Shown here piece after piece: positions 21,653-33,262 of a stretch of 64,000 bases of DNA. The position numbers and the translations under genes were made by a program. A model generated the notes under the pieces. The model was not told the origin of the DNA. It was given only the letters and a program-made list of their open reading frames with translations, and made no database searches. Within the stretch, counting starts at the first letter, position 1. Each line of letters opens with the position of its first letter. This DNA comes from Mesoplasma coleopterae. GTDB lineage: Bacteria > Bacillota_I > Bacilli_A > Mycoplasmatales > Mycoplasmataceae. The DNA is taken from positions 248,001 to 312,000 of the forward strand of contig NZ_CP024968.1 of NCBI RefSeq assembly GCF_002804245.1. The letters are read 5' to 3'.

Positions 21653-23299
21653 ATGGAAAAATTAATTTTGATAAAAGACTCAATGACGAGTGCTGTAAAC
21701 AATTTATATAACAATTATCCGCATATTGATAAGTTAAATGTATTCCCTGTTCCAGATGGAGATACAGGAACTAACATGAATTTAACTGCTACTAACGGAT
21801 ATAATGATGTAAAAGATATTGAATTTAAAACAATCGGTGAATTTTTAAATGCTTTTTCTAGAGGTTTAATTATGGGGGCTAGAGGTAACTCTGGTGTTAT
21901 TTTTTCTCAAATTATTAAAGGTCTAGCAAAAGGAATGAACGATGCTACTGAATTGAATGTAGCAGAATGAAAAAAAGGGTTTACAGAATCTAAAATAATA
22001 GCTTATAGAGCAGTTATGAAACCTGTTGAAGGTACAATCTTAACAGTTATTAGAGAAGTTGCTGAACAATCAGTATTATTACCTGATGATATGGAAATAA
22101 AAGAATTCTGAAACAAAATAATATTAATTGCAAATGAAGCATTAGAAAATACTCCTAATTTATTACAAGCACTTAAAGATGTTGGTGTTGTTGACTCAGG
22201 GGCTTATGGATTAGTTAAATTTTTAGAAGGTATGAACTCAGTAATTCAAACAAATAAAATAATAGCTAAGACAGATAAACTTGAAATCAATGAAGGTGGA
22301 AACATCGAAATGGAAATTGAAGCCGAATTTGGTTACTGTACTGAAGGTATTGTAATGTTAAACGAGGAATGAATTAACAAATTACAAACTAGCGCAATCA
22401 GAGATCAATTACAAATTTATGGAAATACTTCAATCGTAGTTGTTGTTGACGAGGATATCTTAAAAGTTCATACGCATGCTTTAAGTCCGGGACAAGTTTT
22501 AATGTTCTTACAACAATATGGTGATTTTAGAACTATCAAAGTTGATAACATGAATTTACAAGCTGACAAGCAAGTTAAAGGTAGTGAAGGTTCTGGATGA
22601 CAAGAAAATACATCAATTAAACTTGAAAGAAAACTTAATAATGAATATGCAACAATTGCTGTTGTATCATCACCAGAGATGAAAAAATACTTTGAAAAAG
22701 AACTTGGTATTGATATAGCTATTGATGGAGGTTCAAAAATGAATCCTTCAACTAATGATTTCTTGAAAGCTATTGAGGAAGTTGACGCTAAAGCTGTTTA
22801 CTTAATGCCTAATAATGGAAATGTTTTATTAGCAGCAAAACAGGCTGAAAAAGAAGAAACTAAATCAAAAATTATTGTTATTCCAACAAAAACTATTCAG
22901 CAGGGAATGACTGCAGCATTATCATTCGATCCATCTGCAACAACTGTAAAAAATACTAAGGCAATTACTTCAGCAATTAAAAATGTGATTTCTTTCCAAG
23001 TTTCACAAGCAGCTAAAGATTCAGTTGTTAATGGAATTAAAATTAAGAAGGACCAACAAATGGCTATCGTTGATGGAAAAATTGTTGGTACAGCAAATGA
23101 TATAGGTATCTTATTTGAGAAACAATTATCAAGATATATAACTAATAAAACAGAAATTATAACTATTTTTATTGGACAAGATGCTTCAGCAAAAAGTGTT
23201 AGTCAACTAAGAAAATTTTTAGACGAAAATTTTGATGTAGAATATGAGATTATCGAAGGTGGTCAAAAAGTTTACAGTTTTATAATTGCAGTAGAATAA
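21653..23299 (+). CDS. fakA: Fatty acid kinase catalytic subunit FakA (DAK/YloV family)
   Basis: FakA phosphorylates fatty acids held by a FakB (DegV-fold) partner, so that host lipids can be used for membranes. The 548-residue product has the DhaL-type ATP site with NVFPVPDGDTGTNMN near residue 27, MGARGNSGVIFSQI near residue 80, and a C-terminal DegV-like/YloV domain. Three TGA Trp codons interrupt it under the standard code. No FakB gene is visible here. The next gene is plsX, which uses the acyl-phosphate product, so the two form a short pathway. Confidence 0.93.
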
Positions 23300-23305
23300 T
23301 TTATT

Positions 23306-23332
23306 AAAGCACCAAATTGGTGTTTTAATTTT
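23306..23332 (+). terminator. Weak terminator after fakA
   Basis: Stem AAAGCACCA/TGGTGTTTT with loop AAT, followed by TTTTAATTTT. The T run is interrupted, so read-through to plsX is likely. Confidence 0.6.
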
Positions 23333-23366
23333 ATAAAATAAAGAAAAAAGAAGGTAGGTACTACAA

Positions 23367-24362
23367 ATGTATAAAATAGCGTTTGACGTAATGGGATCAG
23401 ATAATGGTAGTTTAGTTGCGATTGAAGCAGCAAGCAAATTTATTAAGACAAGAAAGGATTTATATCTTATTTTTGTTGGAGATAAAGAACAAATAGAAAC
23501 AACATTAAAAAAATTCCCTATTGATAAATCAAGATATGAAATTCTTGCAACTACAGAGTTCATTGATATGAATGGTTCAATAATGGATATTAGAAGAAAA
23601 AAAGACTCATCAATGGTAAAAGCACTTGAAGCTTTAAAAGATAATAAAGTTGATGCTATGATTACTGGTGGTAATTCTGCAGCTTTCATTGCTGGAGCAC
23701 ATTTTATCCTTGGTGAATTAAATGGTATATCAAGACCTGGTTTCATGCCAACACTTCCAACTGCAGTAAACAATAAACTAACTTTATTATTAGATGTAGG
23801 AGCAAATCTTGAAGCAGACGTTGAAGATATCATTGGATATGCTAAAATGGCTAACATATACTCTAAAAACGTCTTAAAAATTGAAAATCCTTCTATTGCT
23901 CAATTAAACATTGGTGAAGAAAAGTCAAAAGGTACTTTATTACAAAAAGAAATCTATAAGGAACTAGAAGCAGATGAAAATATAAACTTTTTTGGTAATC
24001 TTGAATCAAGAGATATTTTAGCTGGTAAAGTTGATATCATTGTTACTGATGGTTACACAGGAAACATGTGTTTAAAAGCATTTGAAGGAGCTTCTAAAAT
24101 TTTAATGACTGAAATTAAATCTCAGTTATACAAAACAATTTTTACTAAGTTAAAGGCTTTAACACTTAAAAAATCATTTGATAATGTTTCAAAGAAATTT
24201 GATTATAAAAATCACTCTGGAGCTATTTTATTAGGTGTTAATGGTATTGCATTTAAAGCGCATGGATCAAGTGATGTTAAATCATTTGAAGCAACATTAA
24301 GAATGACTTGTGATGCTATTGAAAATGATGTATTAAATAAAATTAAAAAGGAATTGATATAA
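23367..24362 (+). CDS. plsX: Phosphate acyltransferase PlsX
   Basis: PlsX interconverts acyl-ACP and acyl-phosphate and feeds PlsY in phosphatidic acid synthesis. The 331-residue product begins [12 protein letters not shown] and has [33 protein letters not shown] and [13 protein letters not shown], all conserved in the family. It ends 1 base before rnc. In Bacillus, plsX is in an operon with fab genes; here none are present, consistent with fatty acid uptake rather than synthesis. Confidence 0.95.
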   Translation: MYKIAFDVMGSDNGSLVAIEAASKFIKTRKDLYLIFVGDKEQIETTLKKFPIDKSRYEILATTEFIDMNGSIMDIRRKKDSSMVKALEALKDNKVDAMITGGNSAAFIAGAHFILGELNGISRPGFMPTLPTAVNNKLTLLLDVGANLEADVEDIIGYAKMANIYSKNVLKIENPSIAQLNIGEEKSKGTLLQKEIYKELEADENINFFGNLESRDILAGKVDIIVTDGYTGNMCLKAFEGASKILMTEIKSQLYKTIFTKLKALTLKKSFDNVSKKFDYKNHSGAILLGVNGIAFKAHGSSDVKSFEATLRMTCDAIENDVLNKIKKELI

Positions 24363-24363
24363 T

Positions 24364-25059
24364 ATGACAATGCACGAATTTTTTGAAAATTTTGGTATTA
24401 AAATTAATGATTCAAAAATTTTTAGCACTGCATTAACTCATAATTCTTATGCAAATGAGACAAAAACAAAAGAAACATATCAAAGACTAGAGTTTTTAGG
24501 CGATGCTGTTTTACAAATGTATGTATCAAAATTTTTGTATTTAAATTTTTCAAATGCACCAGAGGGTAAATTAACAAAAACAAGATCTGATATTGTTAGA
24601 CAAGAAACATTGAGCGAAATTGCTAAAATGATTGATCTTGGTAAGATTATTAGATTAGGTCAAGGAGAAATAAAATCAAAAGGTTATGAAAAACCTTCGA
24701 TTTTATCTGATGTCTATGAAGCAGTAACGGCTGCTATTTATTTAGATCAAACTGAAGAAATATTAATATCTTGAATTAAAGCAACAATATTCAAATACAT
24801 TGAAAAAAATGATTACAAACAACTTAATCGTGATTACAAATCTGAGCTTCAAGAGATCATTCAAGCTGAGATTAGAAGTGATTTAGAATATAAAGTTGAA
24901 AATCAAATTCACATTGAAAAAGATAATAAAATAAAATATACTGTTAGTGTTAATTTAGATGGACAAAAGTATGGAGTTGGTACTGGTTTTTCTAAGCAAG
25001 AAGCATCACAAAATGCTGCAAAAGATTGTTTAAATAAATTAAAAAAAACAACAAAATAA
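24364..25059 (+). CDS. rnc: Ribonuclease III
   Basis: RNase III cuts double-stranded RNA, including rRNA precursors. The 231-residue product has the catalytic signature [11 protein letters not shown] near residue 41, the second acidic site [14 protein letters not shown] near 118, and a C-terminal dsRNA-binding domain (from about residue 158) ending [22 protein letters not shown] at 24772 is a Trp. The stop codon lies inside a perfect 17-bp hairpin (25058-25098). The gene is followed by smc, the Bacillus order. Confidence 0.95.
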
Positions 25060-25098
25060 TAAGTAAAAAGTGAGCTGAAAACTCACTTTTTACTTATT
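25058..25098 (+). terminator. 17-bp perfect hairpin over the rnc stop codon
   Basis: The arms 25058-25074 and 25082-25098 are perfectly complementary (17 bp), with loop CTGAAAA. The left arm contains the last two bases of the rnc TAA. The right arm holds TTTTTACTTATT, so it could terminate transcription, but it lacks a clean T run. It could also be an RNase III target. Confidence 0.65.
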
Positions 25099-25161
25099 AT
25101 AAATTATTCTTTTATACCAAGTATAAGGATAAGAAAATCAACTATTTTTTAAGTTTTTTGA

Positions 25162-25167
25162 TATAAT
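25162..25167 (+). promoter_or_regulatory. -10 element for smc
   Basis: TATAAT lies 40 bases before the smc start. An inverted repeat TTATAC-CAA-GTATAA (25112-25126) lies upstream of it. Confidence 0.4.
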
Positions 25168-25207
25168 TTTATTAGTTATTATATTTAAACGAAGGAGTTA
25201 AGAATTT

Positions 25208-28195
25208 ATGCTATTTTTAAAACAAATTAGAGCAGTTGGATTTAAATCGTTCGCTGAGCCTACAACATTAAACTTCACAAAAGAAATGATTGGTGTTGTT
25301 GGACCAAATGGTTCAGGTAAATCAAACATTACAGACTCTATTAGATGAGCTTTAGGAGAACAATCAACTAAATCATTACGTGGTTCAAACATGGATGATA
25401 TTGTTTTTTCAGGGAGTGCTGATAAGCCTGCTGCTGATTTTGCAGAAGTAACATTAGTTTTTGATAATCAAAGAGATATTTTTTCTACTATCAAAACAAA
25501 TGTTGTTGAAATAACTAGAAGATTTAATAAAAAAACTCGTGATAGTGATTTTTTCATTAATGGTGAAAAATGCAAATTAAGAGATATCCAAGATGTAGCA
25601 TTAGAAACAGGTTTGACTAAATCAAGTATAGCAATTATTTCACAAGGAACAATTTCAACATTTGCTGAAGCTAAACCTGATGCAAGAAGAGAAATTTTTG
25701 ATGAAGCTGCAGGATTAGCAAAGTACAAAAAAAGAAAATTAGAAGCTCTTAAACAATTAGCAAAAACAACTGAAAACTTAACAAGAATTAGTGATATTAA
25801 ATCAACTCTTGAAAAAAGACTACCAAGAGAAAAAGAAAAAGCCGAAAAAGCTGCCAAATATAAAGATAAAATTGAAGAATTACAAAAAATTGAATTAACA
25901 ATTTTAGCAAGTGATGCTTTAAGATTTGAGACTGAATTATATTCATTAAGAGATAAAAGACGTCAATTAGACATAGAAGTTCAAAAATTAGCAAATGAAA
26001 TTAACTTATCACAAGATGAATTAGATGTAATGTTATCTAAAAATGGTGATGCAGATAAAGAAATAACTCAATTAAATTTAAATTTCCAAAGAATTGTTGA
26101 AAGAATAGCAAGTTTAAAAACTCAAAAGCAACAAGTTGAAGCTAGAGAAAATTCTGAAAACATTAACCAAAATTCTGATGATATAAAAGCTAGAGCTATT
26201 AAAAAAGAATTTGATGAAAAATCAATTTCATTTAATAGTGAAAAAGATCTTGTAGCAAATCTTGAAAAAACAGAATTAGAATTAAAAAGAAGATATGACG
26301 AAGTTAATGACCAGTTTAGAACTTTTCATATGCAATCTCAAGAAATTGAATCTGAAAAGAACAAGTTACAATATCGTTTAGAAGAACTTGAACATAAACA
26401 AAACACAAATAACTTAAACCCAATGTCAGGTGCAAAAGCAATTATCGATAACGCAAAAAGATTATCAGGAGTTGTAGGAACTGTCGGTTCATTAATTGAT
26501 GTTAAAGAAGAACACCAAATTGCTATTTCATTAATAACTGGTAATCATTTACAATCTGTAGTTTTTAAAACAAGCGATGATGCTAAAAAAGGGATTGAGT
26601 TTTTAAAAAAACAAAGATTAGGTAGAGTGAATGCATTACCTATTGATACTTTAAATCCTTCTTCAATTGCAGGGCCACAAAGGGACATAATAAAAAGAGC
26701 TCCTGGATTCATTGGGTTTGCAAACGAATTAGTTGAAATTGAAAAAGACTGTCAAGTTGTATTGGATTATATTTATGGTACAACAATCGTTACAAGAAAC
26801 TTTGACGATGCAACTAAACTTGGAAAAAGCATTAACTTCCGTTATGGAATAGTTTCATTAGATGGTCAAAGAGTTTTACCTAGAGGAGCAATGAGTGGTG
26901 GTTCTGTTAATAAAGCATCAAATATTTTTGCTGCTAAAAAAATTGATGAATCATTTGACCCAGAATCAATTAAAACAAAAATTGTTTCTTTAGATAAAAT
27001 TTTTAATGAGAAACAAAAAATATTTAATGATTTAAAAGAAGTAAGAGAAAAATTAGTTGATGATATTAACCAGACAGCATCAAACATTAGAATTGGTAAA
27101 AACTCAATTAATATCCTTAATTCTTCATTAATTGAATTATCTGATAATTACAAAATTATTACAGGTAAAGATTTATTAAATAACCAAGTTACTTCATCAT
27201 TTGATGAATCAGAATCAATTAGATTAGCTAGAGAAATTGCTAAACTTGAAACTGAAAGAAATGAAATTTCAATCAAAGTTAATAGTTTATCAGAGTCTAA
27301 AACTAAAACAACTGATCGTCAACATGAATTAAATAAAGAAAACAAAGAAAAACGTGAAATTTTAAATAATTGAAAAGATGAATTAGCTAATGTTAAATCA
27401 GACTTAACAATTTTAGAATCAACAAATATTCAAATCCTAAAAAGATTATCAGAAGGATACAACTTATCATTAGATGCTATTAGAGATATGCAATTTGATG
27501 AAATAGAAAATCCTGAAGAAACAAGAGCTAGAATTCAGGAATTAACTATTGAATTAAAATCAATTGGAGAAGTTTCAATGGATGCAATTCAAGAGTATGA
27601 AGAAACAAAAAAAGAATATGAATACTATGTTTCAAATTTAAATGAAGTTCAAGAATCAGCAGATAAACTAAATGAAATTATTTTAAATATTGATATAGAA
27701 ATGAAAACTCAATTTAAACGTATTGTTGACGATGTTAATGCAGCATTACCAGAGGCATTCCAAAAATTATTTAATGGTGGAACTGCTCGTTTAATTTACA
27801 CAAACCCAGATGATATTTTAGAAACTGGAATTGATATTGAGGTTAACCCTCCAGGTAAAAAAATTACTAACTTAAACTTATTAAGTGGGGGAGAAAAATC
27901 ATTGGTAGCATTGTCAGTGTTATTTTCAATTTTAAAAGTAAGACCATTACCACTAGTTATCTTAGATGAAGCTGAAGCTCCATTAGATCCAGCAAATGTA
28001 ACAAGATTTGCACGATATGTAAGAGACTTCGTTGAAAACACTCAATTCATTATTGTAACTCATCGTGAAGGTACAATGGAAAACTGTGACATCTTATATG
28101 GCGTAACTATGGAGACAAAAGGAATTACAAAAATAGTCCAATTAGCTTTAGATATTGATAAAATTAAAAAACTAATCAATAAAAATAAAGAATAA
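25208..28195 (+). CDS. smc: Chromosome segregation ATPase SMC
   Basis: SMC dimers, with ScpA and ScpB, compact and segregate the chromosome. The 995-residue product has the N-terminal Walker A ([22 protein letters not shown], near residue 34), two long coiled coils, a hinge from about residue 421 (GVVGTVGSLIDV), the C-motif LLSGGEKSLVAL near 892 and Walker B VILDEAEAPLD near 917. TGA codons encode Trp in RWALGEQ and in the second coiled coil. The length is a little shorter than Bacillus SMC. The ATG follows GAAGGAG. Confidence 0.97.
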
Positions 28196-28200
28196 ATTTA

Positions 28201-28225
28201 AAATTGCATATTGTGCAATTTTTTT
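28201..28225 (+). terminator. Terminator of smc
   Basis: Stem AAATTGCA/TGCAATTT followed by a T run. Confidence 0.88.
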
Positions 28226-28239
28226 GTTATATTATTAAC

Positions 28240-28258
28240 CTTTAATCTATGATTAAAG
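28240..28258. repeat. Perfect inverted repeat upstream of the pst operon
   Basis: CTTTAATC-TAT-GATTAAAG (8+3+8), without a T run. It lies 48 bases before the pstS -10 and is a candidate operator. Confidence 0.55.
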
Positions 28259-28305
28259 AAATAAAACCAAAAGTATAATTTTTACTAATTACATGCTTAA
28301 ATTGG

Positions 28306-28311
28306 TATAAT
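28306..28311 (+). promoter_or_regulatory. -10 element of the pst operon
   Basis: TATAAT (continuing AAT). A second TATAAT is at 28274-28279. TTTACT at 28281-28286 is a weak -35 with a 19-base spacer. Confidence 0.5.
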
Positions 28312-28342
28312 AATATTAATTATTTCTAAATAGGAGAAAAAC

Positions 28343-29452
28343 ATGAACAAGAAATTCTTTTTAGTAATGGTGATAGTTGTAGGAGCTATTGTTGGTCTAT
28401 GATCATGAACTTTAGTAGCACCAAATAACTCAATAAGTATTGGTGGCAGTGCCAGTGTTCAGCCGTTATTGAAGAAACTTACTGATAAATATAAAACTGA
28501 AGATGGTAAAAAATTTGTTTATTCAGCAACTGGTTCAGGGGCTGGAGTTACAAATGTACAAGAAGGTGTTTATGAAATTGGATTTATTTCAAAAGAAATT
28601 AAAGAAGATGATTTTGAAAAAGAGCCTATTAATGAAAACAAAGCGTTATTTAGTAATCTTTCAAAAGATGCAATTAATGATAGAAAATGATATTCAAACC
28701 AACTAGCAAATACTCCAGGTGTGGATGACACATATCGTTCAATAGAATTTGCAAGAGATTCAATAGTATTTGTTTACAACGATAAAGGAACAGGTTTTGA
28801 CGAGTTTTTAAAAAAATCAAATTTAGAATTTAAGTTTGAAGTTGATGAAAATGGAAATTTTGTTAAAGATGAAAAAAGTTATAGAATTCTTAATGCAATT
28901 TATAAACCAGATTCACAAAATGATTTAATAAGTTGGAATGATTTAGCAAAGTTAATAGCAAATGAATTTTCATTACCCGAAAATAAGAAGGCCAATTTAT
29001 CACTTGCAGAAGAAGTTTCAAATAAAGTTAAAGTAACGCCTTATTCATCAACAAGTGGTTCAGGGACAAGAACTTCCTTTTCAAATTTAACAGGAATAGA
29101 ACCTGGTAATGCTGTTAAAGAATATGGAGCTAATGGAACTATTTACAGTCAAATTGAGAAATCTCCAGGATCAATCGGATTTGTTTCAATGTTATATGGT
29201 TCAGCAAATTCATCTACTATTAAATCAGTAAAAATTAGCAATGGTGAAAAAACTTGAGACCCTTCAAATGATTCAACTCAAGAATTAGTGGATTACCCAT
29301 TAACAAGACCTTTTATAGCGATTTATAAGTATGACAGAAATAACAACGATTTAAATAGTATATTAGACTTTTTGTTTTGAATGGCGGCAAGTCCAGAAGT
29401 TGAAAAAATATATGCATCTGTTGGTTTAACACAATCTGTTCAAGCCAAATAA
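28343..29452 (+). CDS. pstS: Phosphate ABC transporter substrate-binding protein PstS
   Basis: PstS captures phosphate outside the cell for the Pst transporter. The 369-residue product has an N-terminal membrane segment (about residues 3-24) rather than a lipobox cysteine, so it seems to be held by an uncleaved anchor. The phosphate-binding signatures are IGGSASVQPLL, SATGSGAGVTNVQEG and SSTSGSGTRTSF, followed by SPGSIGFVSM. Trp residues are mostly TGA. It is the first gene of pstS-pstCA-pstB-phoU. Confidence 0.92.
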
Positions 29453-29491
29453 TCAGAAAACAAATAAATTATAAATGGAAAGGAGATACCC

Positions 29492-31639
29492 ATGTTTGCA
29501 AATAAAAAGAATCAAGAAAATGCTTTTAAAGCTAAAGTATTTAAGCCAAAACAAAATTTTAATGCTAAATTTTTTAAATCAATTATTTATTCATTAACTT
29601 TTACTGTTATTGCTATTTTATTAGTTTTAGTTATTTTTGTTATTTTAAAATCAACTCATGTTTTTAAAGAACAAGGTTTCTGAAGTTTCATAACAGGTAC
29701 AAGTTGAAAACCTGGCAAAGATGGATCCGGGCAATATGGTATAGGATTAATTATTTTAATGACCTTAGTACTTTTAACTATATCAATGGTGTTTGCAATT
29801 CCACTAACAATATTTGCAACTTTGTTTATTTCTGAATACCTATCAATAAGTATGCAGAAAAAAGTACTTACTGTTATTAAACTATTAGCTAGTGTACCAT
29901 CAGTTGTTTTTGGACTTTTTGCAAGAGATCAAATTGGAGCATTATTTCAATTAATGGGTGCTCCAAATAATGATAACTTGATGGTTGCCTCAGTAACAAT
30001 GACTTTTATGGCAGCTCCAACAATGATAAGTTTAAGTTATAACGCTGTTCAATCTGTTCCTGAAGGTTATCGATTAGGTAGTTTAGGTTTAGGTATTTCT
30101 AAAGAGAAAACAACATTTAAAATTATTAGAAAATCAGCTTCAGCTAAAATAATTTCAGCAATTATATTGGGTATGGCTAGAGTAATTGGGGAAACAATGG
30201 CTATCATGATGATTGCAGGTAACTCAACTGGTGGTTTTATAACAAACAGCGGAATAAGTGGTTTTTTATTTTCATCTATTAGAACATTAGCTGCAACAAT
30301 TGGTCTTGAAATGACGGAAAACAGTGGTTGAACGCATCAATCAGCTTTATACGCAATTGGTTTAATTCTTTTCTTATTAGTTTTTATTATTAATATCGTT
30401 ATTTTATTTATGTCTAATGTTGATAATATTAAATACTCAAGAAGAATTAAAAGAGAAGAAAAAATGAATATGAATTCTTCAAAAAAAACTAAATCGCCAA
30501 AATATGTTTATGATAAAAGAATGTTAGGAATGATGGTTCATAATAGAACAGAGAATAAATTTTTTAAAAAAACATATTCGGCAATAATGTTAATGTTAAT
30601 GTGAATTTCAACTGCAATTATTATTTCGTTTACATTTTGAATTTTAGGTGATGTTATTATTAGAGGATTAATTGGACTATCAGACCCTGTTGCATTTATT
30701 CATATGGATACTGAAAATAGAACAGGTGGAGGAATTTTTGCAGCATTGCTTACAACAATCTTATTAGTTGTTTGTACTTTAGTATTTGCTATTCCCTTTG
30801 CTTTAGCAGCGGCCATTTACTTAAATGAATATGCAAGAAAAAGTTCAGTCTTAACTAAAACATTTAGATTTTCAATTAACTTATTAGCGTCAACACCATC
30901 AATTGTTTTTGGTATATTTGGTTTATCGATATTTATTGTTTTATTAGGTTTACCGTTTAGTATATTAGCTGCTGGTTTAACGATGACAATAGTTGTTCTT
31001 CCAATGTTAATTTCTAACTTTGAAGATGCGTTGCAACAAGTACCTCATCAATATCGTGAAGCTGGTTCAGCTTTGGGTTTAACAAAGATTCAAACATTAT
31101 TTAAAATTATTTTACCTAATGCAATGGAAGGTATAATTACTGGGATTATCCTAGCGATGGCTAAAATAATAGGAGAATCTGCTCCAATTTATTTAACTCT
31201 TGGAACAGATATTCAAATGCCAACGCAAGGATTCTTATCTCAAGGAACAACATTAACTACTGGAATCTATATGATGGTAGCTGAAGGAATACCTGGTCAT
31301 GGTCAAGGAACAATTTACTTAATGGCATTAATTACAATTATACTAATTATTGGATTGAATTTTACTTCTGGAAGACTTTCATCATTGCTTGTTCAAAATA
31401 CAAAAGATTTAAAAGCAAAATCAAAAATTAAACGTAAAGAATTTAAAGCTAAAACTAAAGCAAGAATTAAGAAACTAAAGCCATCGCTTAAATTTAAATG
31501 AATGAAATTGCAAAGCAAATTAAGAAAAGGTGAAGTTGAAGTGAAATTCTTTAAAGAAATTTCAACAAAGAATAAAGCTTGAATCAAACGAAAAAAACAA
31601 TATAGAAAATTAAAAAAAGGAGTTATAGATAATGAGTAA
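29492..31639 (+). CDS. pstCA: Fused phosphate permease PstC-PstA
   Basis: One continuous 715-residue frame under code 4 carries both Pst permease subunits. The first half (about 1-310) is PstC-like, with the EAA-type loop [19 protein letters not shown]. The second half (about 345-635) is PstA-like, with [19 protein letters not shown]. Six or more TGA Trp codons would make it look like broken pieces under the standard code. The C-terminus is a tail of about 75 residues very rich in Lys and Arg (bases 31405-31636). It overlaps pstB by eight bases (ATGAGTAA). Fused phosphate permeases also occur in other mollicutes. Confidence 0.9.
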
Positions 31640-32492
31640 TACACTTAAAAAAGATGAAACTTTTAAAGGCTTAAATTTAAATAAAAATCTAAAAGAAGAT
31701 AAGCCAGCAAAATTACCGCCTCTTTCAAAAAGAGCAGATGTTATTAAAGTAACAAACTTTAACTTCTTCTATAAAGGTAAAAAACAAGCTTTATTTGATA
31801 TCAATATGGATATTAAAGAAAATTCTATTACAACTTTTATTGGTCCTTCAGGGTGTGGTAAATCTACACTTTTAAGATCAATTAACAGAATGAATGACTT
31901 AATAAGTGGTTCAACTGTTGAAGGATCAATAGAAGTATTTAATGAAGAAATTTATAAGCAAGGAACAGATGTTTCAAAATTAAGAACTGAAGTTGGTATG
32001 GTTTTTCAAAAAGCTAATCCATTCCCTTTATCAATTTATGAAAATGTAATTTATGGACCAAAAACACAAGGGGTTAAAAGTAAAAAAGTATTGGACCAAA
32101 TTTGTGAAGATTCACTAAGAAAAGCTGCACTTTGAGAAGAAGTAAAAGAAAAATTAGAAACCCCAGCGCTTGGTCTTTCTGGTGGACAACAACAAAGACT
32201 ATGTATTGCTAGAGCTATTGCAATGCATCCAAAAATTTTATTAATGGATGAACCAACATCTGCGTTAGACCCAATTGCAACTTTAAAAGTTGAAGAATTA
32301 GTTTTAGAACTTAAAAAAGAATATACTATAGTTATGGTGACTCATTCACTGCAACAAGCAACAAGAATCAGCGATATGACAGCTTATTTCTTAAAAGGCG
32401 AGTTAATAGAATACAATACAACTAAAAAAATATTTATTAGTCCAAAAGACTCAAGAACAGAAGATTATATTTCAGGAAGGTATGGTGATTAG
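31632..32492 (+). CDS. pstB: Phosphate ABC transporter ATP-binding protein PstB
   Basis: PstB powers phosphate import. The 286-residue product has Walker [21 protein letters not shown] near residue 74, the signature [16 protein letters not shown], Walker [13 protein letters not shown] and the H-loop VTHSLQQA. The NRMNDL segment is typical of PstB. An N-terminal extension of about 35 residues precedes the ABC domain. The start overlaps the end of pstCA, whose GGAG supplies the ribosome site. Confidence 0.96.
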
Positions 32493-32495
32493 AAT

Positions 32496-33182
32496 ATGTC
32501 AATTAACAAAATTTTAGATAATGATATTCGACAACTAAGAAGCATGCTTGAAGACATGATTAAAGAAACTAAAGTTCAATTTGCTGAAACATTTGAAGTT
32601 ATTACAAAAAATAACGTTGAAGGTGCAGCAATGATTGTAGAACATGACAAAATTATTAATGATAAGTTGAATGAATTTACATCAACAGCTCTTTGAAAAA
32701 TTGCAAAACAACAATTAGTTGCTCGTGACCTAAGACTTGCTGTTGGAGGTATACTATTAGCTAGAGAAATTGAAATCATTGCGGATTACTCTAAAAAATT
32801 ATGTATCTTTTTTTCAAAATTTAAACCAACAAAAAAATACACAACATCAATCCTAAATCTTTTTCAGTTAGTTATAGATATGTTAGATAGCTTTTCAGAA
32901 CTATTTTCAAACTTTGATACTAATCTAGTTGTTAAAGTTATGGAACTTGAATCACAAATTAATAAAGAATTTGAAGACTTATATTCATATTTAGTAAAAG
33001 CTCTTAAAAAAGCTGAAACAAATGAAGAAGTGACAGAAATTTCAGAAGCTATGAAACAAGCTAAAAATCTGGAAAGAGCTGGAGATCATTTATTAACTGT
33101 TCAAGAAATTGTTTCATTCATTAGAACAGGAAGATTTGAAGAAACTTCGGAAATATATGACAATTTAAAAACATTAATGTAA
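32496..33182 (+). CDS. phoU: Phosphate uptake regulator PhoU
   Basis: PhoU restrains Pst transport and, where a PhoR kinase exists, signalling. The 228-residue all-helical product has the two PhoU repeats, with the metal-binding pattern EHDKIINDKLNEF in the first half and AKNLERAGDHLLTVQEIV in the second, and ARDLRLAVGGILLAREIE in between. No phosphate-sensing kinase is visible here, so it probably acts on the transporter. It lies 3 bases after pstB. Confidence 0.93.
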
Positions 33183-33187
33183 TAAAT

Positions 33188-33213
33188 AAATTCTGTTTAA
33201 TCAGAATTTTTTT
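33188..33213 (+). terminator. Terminator of the pst operon
   Basis: Stem AAATTCTG/CAGAATTT, loop TTTAAT, then a T run. Confidence 0.88.
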
Positions 33214-33262
33214 AATTTTATGATAATTTGATAAAATAATAAATAGTAGATAGAGGTATATC

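Noticed and set aside
23219-23857. 212-residue minus-strand frame across fakA and plsX
   Set aside because: It overlaps two well-supported genes and shows no family motif.
29492-31639. Apparent frameshifts or pseudogene pieces in pstC/pstA, and likewise in rnr, mgtE, smc, gapN and the lipoproteins
   Set aside because: All the breaks are TGA codons in frame at plausible Trp positions; under code 4 each is a single intact gene.
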